Positions 44,114 through 57,500 of a stretch of 64,000 nucleotides of DNA are shown here, piece after piece. Made by a program: the position numbers and the translations under genes. The stretch's first letter is position 1, and every line of letters begins with the position of its first letter. Below the pieces are notes generated by a model. That model saw only the letters and a list, made by a program, of their open reading frames with translations. It had not been told where the DNA came from and ran no database searches. The stretch covers positions 1 to 64,000 of the forward strand of contig JADFYH010000006.1 in NCBI GenBank assembly GCA_015233135.1, in the 5' to 3' direction. This DNA is from Deltaproteobacteria bacterium (GTDB lineage: Bacteria; UBA10199; JADFYH01).

Positions 44114-45367
44114 ATGATTGCAAGACAATTAGAACAGTGGCTCCATCAAGTTTCAGAAAAACCCCAGATTATTCACATCAGCGGGCTCCGACAAACCGGC
44201 AAAACCACACTGATGGAACTGTTTCTAAAGAAATATCCCCATGCGGTCTACTACCCGCTGTACGATTTGGTACAACTCCGAAAATACGACCGCCACCCTG
44301 AACAATGGGTGTTGGAAATCGAAGAAAAACTTAAAAAAAGCAGCCTCCCCTTACCTGTATTTATTGATGAGATTCAAAAAATTCCAGACCTGTTCCAGGC
44401 CTTGCAGGGCCTGTATCAAAGCCACAAGGGAAAGATAAAATTCTGGATCTGGGGTTCCTCGGCACGACCCCTCAAACGTCAGAAAGCCGAAACTTTGGCT
44501 GGAAGAATTTTAGCCAAAACACTCTGGCCGCTTTCCTGGCAAGAGATCACAGACAACGAAAGTGCCATCCCTTTTATTTTCGATTCAAAAAATCTGCAAA
44601 AAAAACTTAATTTTGAAAAACCACGCCATTATTCTTCAACGCTCTCAAGGGCTTTGACCCAAACCTTGCTTCCCGAAGCCTATCTGATGGACACCCAAGC
44701 AGATGCGATGGAACTGCTTCAATCTTACCAGGCCACTTATCTTGAAAACGAAATCCGACGAGAAAATTTGGTAACGGATATCGGTTTATTTGAACAATTT
44801 CTTAACTTGGCAGCCCACGAGAATAGCCAAATTATCAACCACAATGCCAAAGCTTCCGTGTTGGGCATTAGCCCCCACACCGTCAAAAATTATTACGGTA
44901 TTTTAGAAGACACCTTTGTGTGTCGCTTACTTCCCACTTACAGCAAATCGTTTCGTGTTCAGGTCAGCAAAAGTCCCAAGGTTTATTTTACTGATACAGG
45001 CTTGGCTTCATTTATTGCAGGCTACAGACAAGAAGAACCTCCCCAAAGCAATCGTTTTGGGCAAGTGTTTGAAAGCTTTGTGTTGGGCGAATTTTTTAAA
45101 CAAATTGAATATCATTCTCTTCCTTGGAAACTCTCCTATTTTCGTACTAAAACCGGGTTTGAGGTCGATTTGATAGTCACGAATGCCTCCGAAAAAATTG
45201 CCATCGAAATAAAAACCACCTCTAAAATCAATTCAAACGATTGCAAAGGATTACGACAACTCATGGAGATGGATTCCAGCATTCGTTATGGAATTTTAAT
45301 CACCCAACAAGCGGCCCCCTTTGAAATTGAAAAAAACATCTATAATTTTCCGGCTTGGAATCTCTGA
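44114..45367 (+). CDS. AAA ATPase, DUF4143 type (number 3)
   Basis: A 417-residue AAA_14/DUF4143 protein. Walker A SGLRQTGKTT, Walker B VFIDEIQKIPDL, then DUF4143 with YLENEIRRENL, LGISPHTVKNYYGILEDTFVCRLLPTY and PKVYFTDTGLASFIAGY, and a nuclease-like end (FEVDLIVTNASEKIAIEIKTT). Start is the ATG at the end of its promoter. It is 30 bases after ATPase 2 but has its own promoter, so it is probably not one operon. Confidence 0.85.
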   Translation: MIARQLEQWLHQVSEKPQIIHISGLRQTGKTTLMELFLKKYPHAVYYPLYDLVQLRKYDRHPEQWVLEIEEKLKKSSLPLPVFIDEIQKIPDLFQALQGLYQSHKGKIKFWIWGSSARPLKRQKAETLAGRILAKTLWPLSWQEITDNESAIPFIFDSKNLQKKLNFEKPRHYSSTLSRALTQTLLPEAYLMDTQADAMELLQSYQATYLENEIRRENLVTDIGLFEQFLNLAAHENSQIINHNAKASVLGISPHTVKNYYGILEDTFVCRLLPTYSKSFRVQVSKSPKVYFTDTGLASFIAGYRQEEPPQSNRFGQVFESFVLGEFFKQIEYHSLPWKLSYFRTKTGFEVDLIVTNASEKIAIEIKTTSKINSNDCKGLRQLMEMDSSIRYGILITQQAAPFEIEKNIYNFPAWNL

Positions 45368-45547
45368 AACATTCCACCCCATCCCCATTAAAAAAATATT
45401 TGCTCCACTAAGCCACTATTTTTAAACAATTTTTAATTTTTTTAAGAAAAAATAAAAATTCTTAGCAACTTTTTCAGCAAAGCTCCGAAGAGAGTGTGAT
45501 TCATAAAAATTTGTGCCTTTTTTCCACTACCATTTTAGAGGAGCTCT

Positions 45548-48500
45548 ATGACCATTCTCAGTCGTCTTCCTGTCACTTCCGTCGTCCAAAATCCAGTTTC
45601 TAGCCCAGTTTCTGGCATCGACTCTCCCACTCCCAGTTTGGAGGCAGCGGATTTTAACAGCCTGGCCTTTCAATTCGAACATTTTAATTCAAGAGAACTT
45701 TCGGATGCGGCCAGGCTACTCGAACGCGGAACTCAAGAGGCCCATGCCCTTTTGGCACAGCCTTCCGCGCAAGGCCAGGCAGAAGAGCTGCTCAAGCTGG
45801 AACACCTTTACCGCGCCGTACTTCATTATGCCCATGCGCAAGGATCTGCCAGTCAGCTAAACACCCATGAAATTGAAGCTCAACTTCAGGCCCTGGAAAC
45901 GCGTTTGGGTGAAATTGCCACCTCACTTCGAAGTGAATTACAAAACGCCAGCAGCAATGGAACTCATCTGGCAAACGCAGCCCTGCTGGTACAAATATCC
46001 GATGCCTTGCTCAAGAGCGCCAGTGCCCAAAGCCAGGATCATCATGAATTAAATAACGACAGCGAAGCCAGGGAAAGAGCCAATCATCTGCTGGAAGCTT
46101 TGAGCCTAAGATCAAATCTGCTGCAGACTTCTGAGCTCAGCCATACGGTTCGCACCGATCAATTGGGAGAAATCACCCAACAACTTTTGAGTTTAAAGGA
46201 TTTGGTTTCTGCGCATTCGGGCGTCTGGTCCTACACGGGAAATCAACGCGTCGAGTTTTTTGCGCAAATCTACACACAAATACAGGCAAGTGCAGCGGCT
46301 TTTGCGGCTGGATCCGAACATGCAGAATCGGCGGGACGTTTAGTGGCAGCCATCACCCAGCATAATCAACGCAATCTACGTCACCTGCTTTCTAGCGAAG
46401 GCCTAGATCAATTTCATAGTGCCTTGCATGAGATTCAAGAACAACTCCGTGCAGCGCAAAATGCAGACCCTGAAAACAAACAACGCATTTTACTGGGCGC
46501 TTTGGCAGATGCCGCCACGCTGCAAGATGAAGCCTCTCTGGAACAAGTAGTAAACTTGCTGAATGAAAGCGTGGGAGAAAATCGTCAGAACAAACTCGAC
46601 TTGCAATACGCCATTATACAGCGTTTGCATGGTTCAAACAGCCCCGTTTTAACTCAAGCAAGCAGTAGTGCAGAAACTTTGATTCAGGATATTTTGGAAC
46701 ATCCCGCTGCAGAGCTTGTCACCCAAGGAAAAGAACTGGTGTTAGCCCATCTGATTTCTGAGAATGCCCCAATTCCTGCGGAACTTTCCGAAAGAGTTTT
46801 TGCTAACCTTTTGGGTTTGCAAGAACGTATTTCTCAGGCCCTGGAACGCGCACAGGGGACAGAAGCCGCTTCACTCGCCTATGCAGCCGTTGAAATTGAC
46901 CGAACGCTTTCGGCCAGTCGCGAACGCGTGATTACCCATCAACTGGCTCAAACCGATAGCCTGACGCTAGAAGAAAGCCCTCAGGCAACGGCGGAACAAG
47001 GATGGAAGCTAAATCTTATTCGCGACAATGCACTTCGTTTGGCGGGCTGGGCTCGCAATCATATTCGACCTGAAGAAATTCAACAGCAACGGGCTCAGCT
47101 CGAACACAATTTGGAGCACGAACAGCTCATTCACATTCAGGCCTTGTCTCAGGCCTTACAAAACACCGAGCTCTCTTTGCACGATCGTTTTCTCTACACT
47201 CAAGCCTTGGCCATTGCGGTACGACATTTGCCAGAAGCTTCACGCACCCCTCTACAAGCAGGCTTGCAAGAGACCTTTCGAACTTTGGCCTTATCGCGCT
47301 TACAAGATGCGAGTGTTCAAACTCAACTCTCAACTCACAGCAGCAGAAACACCGAAGCCTTGCAGGAAGCCTGTCTCACAAACTTGAACGAATGTTTGAA
47401 TGGGGAGCAAGGCGCCGAATGGGCTGCCCGACTCACGGTCGAAAAATTGGATGAATTTTTAGTGGGCTCTTTCAAGGCTCAGCAACAAATTGCACGCTAC
47501 ACTCACAACGGTGTGTTTCAAATTCCTTCTCACTTGAATGCAAATCAATTTAACGCACTTCATCAAGCACTGAGTCATTTTTCTTCAAACCATCTAAAAA
47601 ATCAGGCCCTGCAAATAGGCGAAGCGCTTCAAAATTTTGTGGATGCCCAAAATGATCCTTTGCGTTCCGCCCGCTTTGCCCGCGAAGTAGCAGGCCTGTA
47701 CCAACAAGCCGGTCTTCGACAAGAAGCTCGAGCGGCCTTGAATCGCATTCCTGTTTTGGCAAACAGGTTAGACAACAATTCGCGCGTTTCAGCCGAAGCC
47801 GCCCGCGAAATTCGTGAGCTGGCTGAAATTGTTCCTGCCCTGGGGCATTTGGGCTTAGAAGGTGAAAATGAAGCACAGGGAATGGAATCTGCCCGCGGAA
47901 GCCTAGTGAGACTGCTGACGCATCGACCCGATAATCATTTGGCACAAGCGCTACTCTCGCAAACGGAACAAAGTTTATTAATCGCCCGCGGAGCTGCCTC
48001 TACCCAAGTGTTGCGCGCCTTGCTTTCAAACTGGATGAATCAGCAACTGATGGAAAATCCGGATATCAATGGTTCCACACTAGGTCACGAAATGGAGACC
48101 TTCTTGGAAGAAATACAGACAAGCATCGCCAGCGGCCGCTTTGACAATGTGGAAGCCGCGCTTCGTTTTGTGTTGCAAGATTCTCCTCGCGCTGCCGAGA
48201 GATTCTCGAACATGCAAAGGTTCTTCGTAGGGGCGGGGGTCTCCCGCCCTCAATTTGATAATCCAGGAATGGGCGGGAGAACCCCGCCCCTACAAGATCG
48301 CCTGATGGCTTTTTCAGAAGGCGATGGGGCTTGGAACAGCTTACTCGGCGCCTGGAATGGAAGACCTTCTACGATAGACAACGCCAATACCCCAGGAGAA
48401 CTCGCCTTACGTTTTATTCATCTCAATGGCGGCATCAATACTTCTCAAGCTCAATTCAACACCCATAGCCTTGGCCTTTGCACTAGCCTTGCGGCTCACC

Positions 48501-51500
48501 GTTTTGGCTACACCCAAGCGGCCACTCAAATTGCAAGAAGCCTGCAAAGCCATGCTGAAACCGCTGCTGCGGCTCAAAGTTTTTTAACCGAACTTCCTGA
48601 AGTAGAACAACTCAATCGTCTCTTCAGCACCGTAGAAGAATTTATTCATCCTAAAACTTTTGAAGCGGCCTTTAAAACCTACGGCATGTTTTTACTTCCT
48701 TTCGGTGTCGCTCGTTTGGGAGCCGTGAGTACCGAAGCGCTTTGGCTTTCTCGAGTTTGCTTGAGAGGATCTTTCGTCGTTCGAAATATTGCAGAAGCCG
48801 CTGTATTCACCGGAATGAATGCCGGCGTTGGGGGAGCTTTTGCTGCTTATGAAAGTTTCTTCTCCAGTCATCGTCATGCGGGCGCCCTGGCGCGTTTTGC
48901 AGAAAACACCAGTGCTAAAAGTTTGTTTAGAGAATGGGCCAGCATGTTCACCACTTTTGTCAGCTGTCACGGGGCAGGTGTCATTGTTCGCGGAGCCACA
49001 GGCTATAGCCGTTTGGGAATGCTGCGCGCCCTCGATCATTTTGCCACGCCCCTCTGGTTTAAGCGAGCCACCCTCGCTTCTACAAATGTGCTTTTGGGAA
49101 GCACCAATTATCTGTTGGGAGATTTAGGGAGCTTCTACGCAGGGGATCTCACCAACGAATTTTTAGGACTACGCCCCCACGAAGAAGAAGCCAATTGGAG
49201 ACTGGGTGTAGTGAGCAAAGCGTGGGAGCAACAAAAAATGCATTGGGGCGGCAAGAGTTTTCATGTCATTGCCCCGATGAATACTTATCTCACCCACACC
49301 GAACAACATTCGGCGGTCCTAAAACGCGTTCCTGAATTCTCCGCCGCTTTTCAGGCCATGGGTTATGAACCAGACAGCGAAGCTGCACTCAGTATGGTTC
49401 AGCCTTTGATTGCTTTTGAAAGAGGCACGGTTCCAGGATGGGTCAGCAACCCTCAAGCTTTGGATATTCCTGCGCAGCTTTCTACCCAAGAAGTAACCAG
49501 ACGAGTAAGAGAACTGGTTCGAGGACGAGCCGGAAACAACAACTCCGTTTCATACCGTAGTGCTGCTGATCCAGGTTGGGAAGGCTTAGACGCAGTGATG
49601 CGCCAATATTATCGGATTGACCCTTCTACTCAGCAACCCGGAACTCGCGGACATTTAGATCAGGACTTGGCCCGCGCCCGCCTCATTGCTTTGGGATTAC
49701 AATATGCTTCTGAAGGGCATTCCGTCGAAGACTTGGTGCGCCAAGTGAAAACTTTAAATGGTGCTCAAGGGTTCGAAGGCGTGTTGCTCCGTTATGCCAT
49801 GGAACGCCATTTGTCGCCCGATGAACTGGCATCGCAATTTGCTGAAAGGGGTCGTGAATTTTTAGAAGAATTGCGTGAGCGTTGTGCGGAATGGACCAAC
49901 CCTGAATTTGCCAGGAGTGAACAAAGCACGCGTTGGATGCAACAGCAGTTGGAACAAGTGTTCAGTTTACGCAACGTGAATTTTGCAGATCTACACACAA
50001 ATTTAGTAGCGGCTCGAGAAACCCTCCACACCTTTCTCAGCGCCGCTGCCTTCGAAGGAAATATTTTAGAGCGCGCTCAACTTTTGCAACACCTGCTTCC
50101 CAATTTCTTGATGAACGAAGGCCAAAATTCTCTTTCTGTCGTCGCTCAAAATTTAAGAAAACTCTATCTAGCTCAGGAAAAACAATTCGGCCCCATGAAG
50201 CAAGGAGCAAGACTTTCCTTCATGCATGAAGTGCTGGCCCGAATTTCTCCTTTAGACAATTCCACTCTTGAAACTAATTTGCACGATCTGGCAGAAGCCA
50301 TTGAGAGACGTGAAGTGCGTTTGCAAGAACATGGTGAAGGACAGAATTTGCAAGTGACTGTGGGACCCGCTGTCCTCTCAAGTGAAACTGGAGAGCTGGG
50401 AAATACAGTTGAAACGCCCACTGGATCTCTCACTAAGGTTCGAGATGACAGCGCTGTAGAAACGCCTTCACAGGACGAAAACAGTGTTGAACAAAGAGAA
50501 GCATCACGCCTTCGCGAGAATGATACAGACGATGGCAACCCAAATTTAATTCAAGATCCATCCGACATACCCAACAACCCACTCACCGTCGCACGTTCTC
50601 GTATCGCTGCCGCAAACGACGATGGCCGTATTACTCCTCTTGAACCCAACACTCAAGTGCTGCAAGCCACTGGAACCGACGGTGCTGCGAATCCAGGAGT
50701 TCTCCGACAAGCCGCTGCAGGCCAAGTGTTGTCTTTGCATGCCGATCGACCTCGTGCCTCAACAAACACTGAGGAAGGAACACCCACAGTGACTCCATCC
50801 CAAGGGGATTCTAAGGGGTCGGGCGGAAATAATGGGGGACAGCCAGAGGGTGGAAAGGATGAAGCTCCACGCAGTAGTTTTGGAGTTCACTTTGTTGAAA
50901 TTAAAGCAGGAGGCAAAGCTTTTGGAATTCCTGTTAGAAACTGGCCTGCGGCCGTAGAAGTAAGAAATGTTTTTACTAAGTCTGGCAAAACGCGATTTGA
51001 ATCAGCCAGTGAATTTCTCATTGCCGCACACAATCTCCCCATTAACGACAACTTCAGTAACAGCGACAAACTCAGTGTCTTGGAAGATACTTATAAACAT
51101 ATCGTAAAAGATTATCTCAAAAATAATAGCATCGATATCTACGTCGCCACGCGAGGTTTGGATCGTCAGGCAGAAATCATCACCCATTTCAAACAAGTTG
51201 AAAATGAACTTATTGCCAAAGAAATTATTAAAGCCCCCATTCGTAAAAAAGGAGCTTTAATTTTAAAAACCGAAAAAGGTGAAGCAGGTCTTTTTGTTCA
51301 ATTCGGCGGACAAGCCAATGCGTATTTCAAAGAATTACAATACACCCACGATGCTCGCCAACGTGAGGTAGGTACCCTCTTAGAGAGAGCAGGAACAGTT
51401 TTGGCAGAAGATGTACGTTCAGCAGAAGCACAAGCTTCTGGCTTGTTTTTAGAAGGCTTTGATTTAAAAGCTTGGCTCAGCGGCAAAAAGAAAGTGCAAG

Positions 51501-54500
51501 AGAGTTACTTGAGTAGTTCTGCGGTCAGCCAACCCCTCATCTTTTTGACTCAAATGGCGAACTTGTTGTCTTTCATGAGAGACCAAGGTTTTGAAAGCCC
51601 CGCTGAATTCAGAAAATTGGTCAAAGGCGTTACCGGTCACAGCCAAGGGATAATGGCTGCGGACGTATTGGCCCGCTCTGCGACCTACGAAGAGTTTATT
51701 GAAAATACCATCAAGAATGCCCGCTATCTTTTATGGCAGGGCATCAGCATGGCTGAATCCTTCCCCGAACGGGATCTGCCCTATGACATGGTGAAACATT
51801 CGATTGCTACCAAGCAAAATGAACCCACCGCCATGTTAGGCGCTTTGAAAATCAAAGAAGGAAGTGCTGAAGAGAAAAAAACTTTAGCTGCTCTTGTAGA
51901 AAACTTTAATCAAGAAATGAGAGAGCAAGGAAAACTCGACCGACTTTGTCACATCTCTCTTCGAAATTCTCCTCGCAATAACGTAGTTTCTGGTCACCCC
52001 GAAAGTATCTTCCTTTTACGTGAACGTTTACTGAAAGAAAAATTTGTAAAAGCAGAAGGAGCCATTGATCAAAGTCTCATTCCTTTTGATCAGCGTAAAC
52101 TGGAATTCACTTTGGTCGCATTCCCTGTAGCCGCTCCTTTCCACACGCCAGACTCCATGGCAAAAGCGGCTGAAATGCTTTCGGTTCATCTGGAAAGACT
52201 GGGGATTAGTTTTGATCCAGCAGGATTAGCGACACCCACTTATTCGACAGCCGATGGTAGCAACTTACAACAGTCAAAAAATCTGACTCAAGATTATGTA
52301 AACATGCAAAGCATTGAGCCAGTGATGTGGTGGGATGAAGCCACCCAGGAAGCTACTGCCGAGAATGGCGTTTCACACATCCTTTGCTTCGGGCCTGGAG
52401 ACGGCATTGCCAATGTAAGCGCGCGTAACAAACAAGGCTCAGGAGTTAAAGTAATTGCTGCCGCAGCCTTAAAGTCTCGTGATGCAGCGTTGATGCTCGA
52501 TTATACGCATTTGGTAGATCACGACCCCAGCAATGTGCCCTTTGAAGCAAACTGGAAAAAAGAATATTCGCCCACTCTAGTTCGTTTGCCGGATGGTTCC
52601 AAAACCATCTCCAGTAAGTTTACACGTTTTGTTGGACGTCCTCCTATAGTCGATGGCGGCAAAACCCCTACCACAGCCCCTGTGGGCTACATGTCGGCTG
52701 CAGTCAATTCAGGTTACCATATTGAGTGGGCAGGCGGTGGACAACCTACCGAAAAAATCTTCCGTGAACGTCTGGGAAAAATCGTAGAAAATCTAGAGGA
52801 AGAAGGTTCGGCCTTTACGCTCAATACCCTTTTGATCGATCCTTATCTTTGGGGTCTGCATTATCCCCTGGTGCAAGTCGTAGCTAGAGAAGGTGCGCCC
52901 ATTGAGGGTCTTGCGATTGGTGCAGGTGTGCCCTCACTCGAAGAAGGCACTAAAATTATCAAGGCACTGCGTGAGGCGGGCATTCAACATATTTCCTTCA
53001 AACCCGGTAGAACCGATCACATTCTCAAGATCATAGAAATCGCCAAAGCCAACCCCGACATGCAAATCATGATGCAATGGACCGGTGGTTTAGGCGGCGG
53101 ACATCATAGCTTTGAAGATAAGTACGAACCTATTTTGGAGACCTACGCAAAAATCAGGGAATGCGATAACCTGATTTTAGTAGGGGGTTCAGGCGTGGGA
53201 GATGCAAAATCCGCTATGCATTTGATGAGTGGTCGCTGGAGTGAAGAAGTGGGCTTTGCCGCGATGCCCTTTGATGCCGTGCTGTTAGGTTCGCGCACAA
53301 TGGTGGCAGAAGAATCCACCACAGCCCCTGAAGTAAAGGCTGCCATCATTGCCGCTCAGGGAGTGGATGAATCAAAATGGACAGAAACTTATAAAAAGCC
53401 CACCGGAGGAGTAGTGAGTGTTCAAACTCCAATAGAAGGCTCCGATGCTGAGATTCATGCGCTTGCTACACGAGGCGCACGCATGCTGAAAGATTTTGAC
53501 AGAGATTATTTCAGATTAAAAGCCCCTGTCAAAGCAGGCGAAAAACCAGACCCTGCGGCAAATGACAAATTAAGAGAAGAAGCCATCTTGAGAGATAAAG
53601 CCAAAATTATCGCCCGCATTAATGCCGATTTTCAACGTCCCTACTTCGGAAGAAATGCCAGGGGAGAGACGGTTGATCTAGATCAAATGAACTTTGAAGA
53701 AGTGGCAAGTCGAATGATTGCCATTATGTTCAACGACCGAGCAGGGGCCAGAAGACCAGGTTGGATTGATGTCACTTACCGCAACCGCTTGGCTTCCTGG
53801 CTTTGGCACATCGAGGCTAAGTTTGCCAAAGATCGAAAAAAGGCATTCCTTACCCAACTTCAACGCCCTGAAGATTTGGAAAAAGATCCCCGTGCATTTT
53901 TGAGATCTTTCTTTGAAAAATATTCTTCAGCCAGAGAAAGTGTTCTCGATTCTTCGGATGTAAATGAGTTTCTAAAAATTTGTATGGAGCCCGGCAAGCC
54001 CGTCAATTTTGTTCCCGTGATCGATAAGAATTTAAAAAGATGGTTAAAAAGTGATTCTCTGGAATATTCGGAAGATCTCAGTTTGATCCATGGCCAAGAA
54101 GGCGAAAGTGCTGCAAGCCTTGCGGACAGGGCCTTTGTTCTCCACGGACCCGTTGCTGCTCGCTATTCAACAGACGTAGAACCCATTGCCAAAATTTTTG
54201 GAGATATCCATCAAGGCATGATTGATGAGTTAAACAAAAATTATAAGTCGGATAATGAAATCCCTGAAGTAGAATACCTGGGTGGTCCACCTATTCGACG
54301 AATAGATCCTTCCAAACAATTGAAGGGCATTACCATTGTTGAACAGACGGATACCCGAATGACAGAAATCCGCATTCCGGGCGATATTGAAAAATTACCA
54401 CAAGTTCAAGACTGGATCCAATATTTGGCAGGCACTGAAGCCAGCTGGATTCGCGCCGCTTTAATGAGCCCTCAAGCCGTGAGAGGAAAAGGAAGAACAG

Positions 54501-57500
54501 AAAATAAAATTCCTCTCTTCTTTAAACCTCGCGCAGGCCAAACTTTACGTATTCATCGCAATGAGGCCGGAAAAGTCACTTCACTGGAGCTTTTTGATCC
54601 TTCCGATTTAGTCATCAATCCAGAAAATAAAAATCCTTCGGTCGTACTGAGACTCGAGGGTGAAAAAATTCTGGTTACCCGAAATCACGTTCGACCCAGC
54701 ACCCAAGAAAAGGCTTCGCGTGTCATCGCTTTAAACCTGGAATATCGTTACAATCCCAAACACGGTTTTGCTCCCTTGCACGAAGACATGCCCGATCTCA
54801 ATCAGCGCATCAAAGATTTTTATGCCCAACTCTGGTTTGATGACAGTATTCGGGATTTATCGGTCAACTCTCGATTTAAGCACAAGATCACCCTCACCCG
54901 AGATCAAATCAAATTATTCAATTTGGCCATTCGTAATCGCAATGAACAATTTTTTGATTGGGGTAAAGGGGCCAACTTGGTGGGTGCACCCGACATCATA
55001 ATTTTGGCGGCCTGGGAATCGATGATCAAAACACTGTTCCCTCCTGAAATTAATGGCAACATCTTCCATCTGGTGCATCAGTGGAATGAATTTGTGAAAC
55101 TCGATACCTTGAAAGAAGGTGACGAAATTGAAGTCGACTTTGGCATTTCCCAGGTGATGAATAACGAAGCAGGAAAAGATATCACCGTCGAAGGAATGTT
55201 GCGAGTCAACGGAGGCGAAAAAGAACTTCCGCTCAATTCCAGTTTCCTCATTCGCGATCGCTTTACCGATTTTGAAAACACCTTCAGCAATAAAAAGTTA
55301 ACAAGAGAAGTGCAGCTCAACAAAAGTACCGATGTTGAAATTTTGACTTCAAAAAAATGGATACACTGGGAAGAAGGCTACAGACCTAAACTGGAAGACC
55401 GTTTGGTATTTGATTTAAGAATGGAATCTCGCTTTAAAGACAACAAAGGCGCTCTTGCCACCACAAACGCCCAGGGAGTGATTCGTCTGGGAGATCGCAT
55501 TGTAGGGCGTGTTAAATTTGACGATAAGGATGTGAAAGAGAATGCAGTTCAATCCTACTTATTAGCCCACGGGCACTCTCTGGAAATTCCTGAAGTACTC
55601 TTTGAAAATGGAGGCTACAATCTTATTCAAACGGACAAAAAGCATGGTTTGGATGAGATGACCGTTCCAGCAGACAATATTTTATATGCCCAGGCCTCAC
55701 GGGATTTAAATCCAATTCACGTGGATCCTTTAATGGCTCAATATGCCAAACTTCCTTCTACCATCACGCACGGTCTCTTCACCTCTGCGAATGGACGTCG
55801 TGTTTTAGAGCATTACGCAGCAAACGGAGATGCAAAACGCGTCAAAAGCTACACCGCTACCTTTGTCGGCATGGTAGAATCCGGGGATCGCTTATTCAGT
55901 CAGCTGAAACACATCGGGATGAAAGATGGATTGCAGATTGTCGAAATAGAGACCCGCAATCAACAGGGTAAATTGGTATTGAAAGGTCGAGGTCTTGTAG
56001 AGCCTCCTTTGGAATTCATAGGCTTTACCGGACAAGGCAATGCGGCCGCCATCCCTCAAGTCGTGCCAGAACTTTATAACAAATCTCCTGTGGCCAAGGC
56101 CATTTGGAACCGGGCCGACAAGCATTTCCAAACGAATTTTGGTTTTTCACTGCTGCAGATTGCAAAGGAAAATCCAAAACAAGTGCGTGTCAATTTCAAC
56201 ACCGAACAAGGTCGTAAAATTCGTGAGTTTTACAAAAAACATATTCCTGGCATCACAGACGAAACCGATTACTATGTATTCCAACATCCTGAGGGGCTTA
56301 TCAACTCGACCCAGTTCACTCAGGCCATTATTCTCATCCATGAAAAGGCCCTCTTCGAATATCGGCGTTCTCGCGGCTTGGTAAATAGAAATGCCTTTGT
56401 CGCCGGTCATAGCTTGGGCGAATATGGTGCGTTAGCAGCCGTATTAGGTGAAAATTATGCGCGCTTCTTAGAAACTGGCACTTCCGATAGCGGCATTCTT
56501 TCTTTGGAAGCCATTGCCGAGACCACCTTCTTGCGCGGTCTCACCATGCAAAATGCGGTACCTCGCGATGCGAAAGGCCGTTCCCCTTATTGCATGGTGG
56601 CTCTCAATCCCTTTAATTTACGCAAAGGTTTTTCAGAAAAAGATCTCACAGCCATCTTAGGCGCGCTTCAAGGCAAGGCCAGAGAACGCTTTGTTGCAGG
56701 GAGATATCCTATCTCCAAACAGGAGCAATTTAAGGGAGTGGAACCTTTACTCGAAGCTGTAAATTATAATATCCAGGATGCACAGTATGTATTAGCGGGA
56801 GATAGAACTACCTTAAAGGCCTTTGAATATTTGTGTGAGAAGTTACACAAGCTGGAAATTCCTGAGCGTCTTCAAAAACCAGCGGATCAAAAAGCATTCC
56901 TCACCGAAGCCTTGATTGGCCTGCTGGATGCGTCTTTAGATTTTGCCTTGGAAGAACAAGCCAAGCTGGAAGACGGATATTTCAAGACCGAAGAAATCAA
57001 GGTAGAAGGAAAATTCTGGACCGGCTTAACGGTGGATATTCCCTTCCATTCTTTGGCCTTGCGCGGTGGAGTGGAGGTCTTCCGTAAAGTGCTTCAAGAA
57101 CGCTTCCCCAAGAGAATCAATCCTGCTCTTCTGGTGGGAAAATATATTCCCAATTTGAACGGTAAAGTTTTCTCTCTGGAAAGAAGCTACATCGAAGACA
57201 TTGTAAAAAATTATGCAGACTCTCCTCTTCTAAAAGAAGTCTTATCAAATTGGGAGAATTACCAAGCCGAAGAACTCTGCAGCATTTTAGTCATCGAACT
57301 CTTGTCTTATCAGTTTGCCTCGCCTGTCCGATTTATTGAGACGATGGATCATCTCTTTAAAAACGGTGTAGAACGTATGCTGGAAATTGGCCATCAGCCT
57401 ACTTTAAAAGGCTTTCTCGAAAATACCCGTAAAGCAATCTACAAAAATGCCTTTAGAGAAGGAAGAGAGATTGGTTTTGTCACAGACGAAAAAATAGCTG

